Positions 13,342 to 14,367 of a DNA stretch of 14,367 nucleotides are shown piece by piece (positions within the stretch are counted from its first letter, which is position 1; each line of letters starts with the position of its first letter). The notes under the pieces were generated by a model. It was not told where the DNA came from and did not search any database. It worked only from the letters and a program-made list of their open reading frames with translations. The DNA is from an uncultured Clostridia bacterium. Lineage in GTDB: Bacteria > Bacillota > Clostridia > TANB77 > CAG-508. The translations under genes and the position numbers were made by a program. The stretch lies in the NCBI GenBank assembly GCA_944386315.1, contig CALXAS010000018.1:1-14367 (forward strand), in the 5' to 3' direction.

Positions 13342-14346
13342 CTACATAATTGCAAATAGCATATACCCTAAAACTGGGAAATGGAATAGTAATACTTCTT
13401 TTAATGCTCTTTTTCCAATTCCTTTAAATTTCAAATATTGACAATACCTTTTTATATGCCAATTTACATACTTTGTCTTTTCTATTTGCTGGTAATAATC
13501 TAGTACATCTTGTTCCTCTTTGGAAAGTTCTCTTCCTAATTTTTTGCTATAGACTGCGCACATCTGTGCCCCTTTTAAATACGCATCTACAATTGCTTTT
13601 TGGCGGTAAGCATGGTAAGACTTTAATCCGCTTCCATTATCTTTTTTCCATAACTTCAAATTTTGTTTTAAATTTCTTCCACCAAATACATTGCTGTTAT
13701 GCAAACGATACCCAAATAAAGGCTCTTTCATACAATAAATTCCTTTTTCTTTGCTAGCTAAATAAACAGAAAGCCAATCGTGTGCCATCATTTCTTCCGA
13801 AAAAGGTAGCATTTGCTCTTTAATTTTTTTGGTAAATAATTGAGAACATCCAATAGCAATGTGCCTAGAAAAAGCTAAAATATTGTCTTTTCCCTCTATT
13901 TGAGGCATATTTTTATAACTCAAATAACTCGTATGTAGAATAGCCCCTTGCTCATCAATTTGTTCTGCATCTGTATAGACTAGATCTACATCTCTTCCTT
14001 TTAAAATACCTAATGATTTTTTTACTTTATCTGCATACCAAATATCATCATGGTCGCAAAACATAACGTAGGGTGCTTCTGATTGCTGTAGTAAAAATTC
14101 AAAATTTTTAAGATACCCTAAATTTTGCGGTTGCAAATATACCGTAACTCTATTATCCTTTTGGGCATACTCTTCTAATACTTCTTTTACCTTTTCGTCG
14201 CTAGAACAGTCATCACTAATGATTAAATGAATTTGGCGATGGCTTTGATTTAAAATACTATCGATTTGTATTTTTAAATAGTTAATGTTTGTATTGTAGG
14301 TAGCAAGCAGAATATCTACTAAATCTTTTTCTTCTTGTTTTTTCAT
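13342..14346 (-). CDS. RgpB-like GT2 glycosyltransferase
   Basis: This 334-residue GT2 is a paralogue of the one at 9197-10195. It has VDILLATYNTN (10-20), IISDDCSSD (42-50), NLGYLKNFEFLL (75-86) and the metal-binding FCDHDDIWY (96-104). Like its paralogue it fits the RgpB/GacC group and probably acts at the inner membrane face on a lipid-linked acceptor. It is the first complete gene of the operon in the window, 29 bases before the permease. The SD is weak (AAGAAG). The ATG at 14346 overlaps a possible upstream stop as ATGA, so translation may be coupled to a gene beyond the edge. The frame is open to the window edge, so an earlier start cannot be fully excluded. Confidence 0.9.
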   Translation of the reverse strand: MKKQEEKDLVDILLATYNTNINYLKIQIDSILNQSHRQIHLIISDDCSSDEKVKEVLEEYAQKDNRVTVYLQPQNLGYLKNFEFLLQQSEAPYVMFCDHDDIWYADKVKKSLGILKGRDVDLVYTDAEQIDEQGAILHTSYLSYKNMPQIEGKDNILAFSRHIAIGCSQLFTKKIKEQMLPFSEEMMAHDWLSVYLASKEKGIYCMKEPLFGYRLHNSNVFGGRNLKQNLKLWKKDNGSGLKSYHAYRQKAIVDAYLKGAQMCAVYSKKLGRELSKEEQDVLDYYQQIEKTKYVNWHIKRYCQYLKFKGIGKRALKEVLLFHFPVLGYMLFAIM

Positions 14347-14367
14347 TTTTTCTTCTTTTTTCGCATA
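14343..14367 (-). CDS. Possible 3' tail of an upstream gene cut by the window edge
   Basis: In the +1 frame relative to the next gene, the minus strand reads MRKKKKK and then TGA (14345-14343), overlapping the ATG of the GT2 as ATGA. Lysine-rich C-terminal tails are common in operon genes of this type, and the 4-base overlap matches the one at 7433-7436. Only about seven codons are visible, so this is a suggestion, not a firm gene. Confidence 0.22.

Overview
The window is AT-rich DNA from a low-GC Firmicute, most likely a member of the Clostridia. This is inferred from base composition, purine-rich AGGAGG-type ribosome binding sites, a Gram-positive signal peptide, and Gram-positive wall genes. 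The sequence does not support a genus call. Every gene lies on the minus strand, so transcription runs from high to low coordinates.

Region 1 (about 14346 down to 2830) is one compact polysaccharide operon that enters from beyond the right edge. In transcription order it holds: an RgpB-like family 2 glycosyltransferase (GT2); a Wzm/TagG-type ABC permease; a Wzt-type ATPase with a C-terminal carbohydrate-binding-type domain; a membrane-anchored ComEC-like metallo-beta-lactamase (MBL) fold hydrolase; a second RgpB-like GT2; a 568-residue methyltransferase/kinase-like/coiled-coil protein; a two-domain GT2 that starts at GTG; a DUF2142 membrane protein; a DPM1/GtrB-like GT2; and a DUF2304 membrane protein. 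Most gaps are between a 4-base overlap and 57 bases. A factor-independent terminator follows the last gene at 2790-2824.

Region 2 (2810 down to 269) is a separate unit: a secreted GH25 lysozyme with five 114-residue repeats. Its predicted promoter overlaps the terminator of the operon. Region 3 (268 down to 1) holds two palindromic elements and the leader and first codons of another gene, whose Shine-Dalgarno (SD) sequence can be paired by a leader hairpin.

Working model (inference): cytoplasmic GT2 enzymes build a polymer, perhaps rhamnan-like, on a lipid carrier. The 568-residue protein caps its end by methylation and possibly phosphorylation. The Wzt C-terminal domain recognises the finished chain and Wzm/Wzt exports it. 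The GtrB-like GT2 with DUF2304 makes a lipid-linked sugar that the DUF2142 protein adds outside the membrane. The most interesting points are the WbdD-like layout of the capping candidate, the near-exact placement of three copies of a palindrome at stop codons, and an extracellular MBL enzyme inside an export operon.
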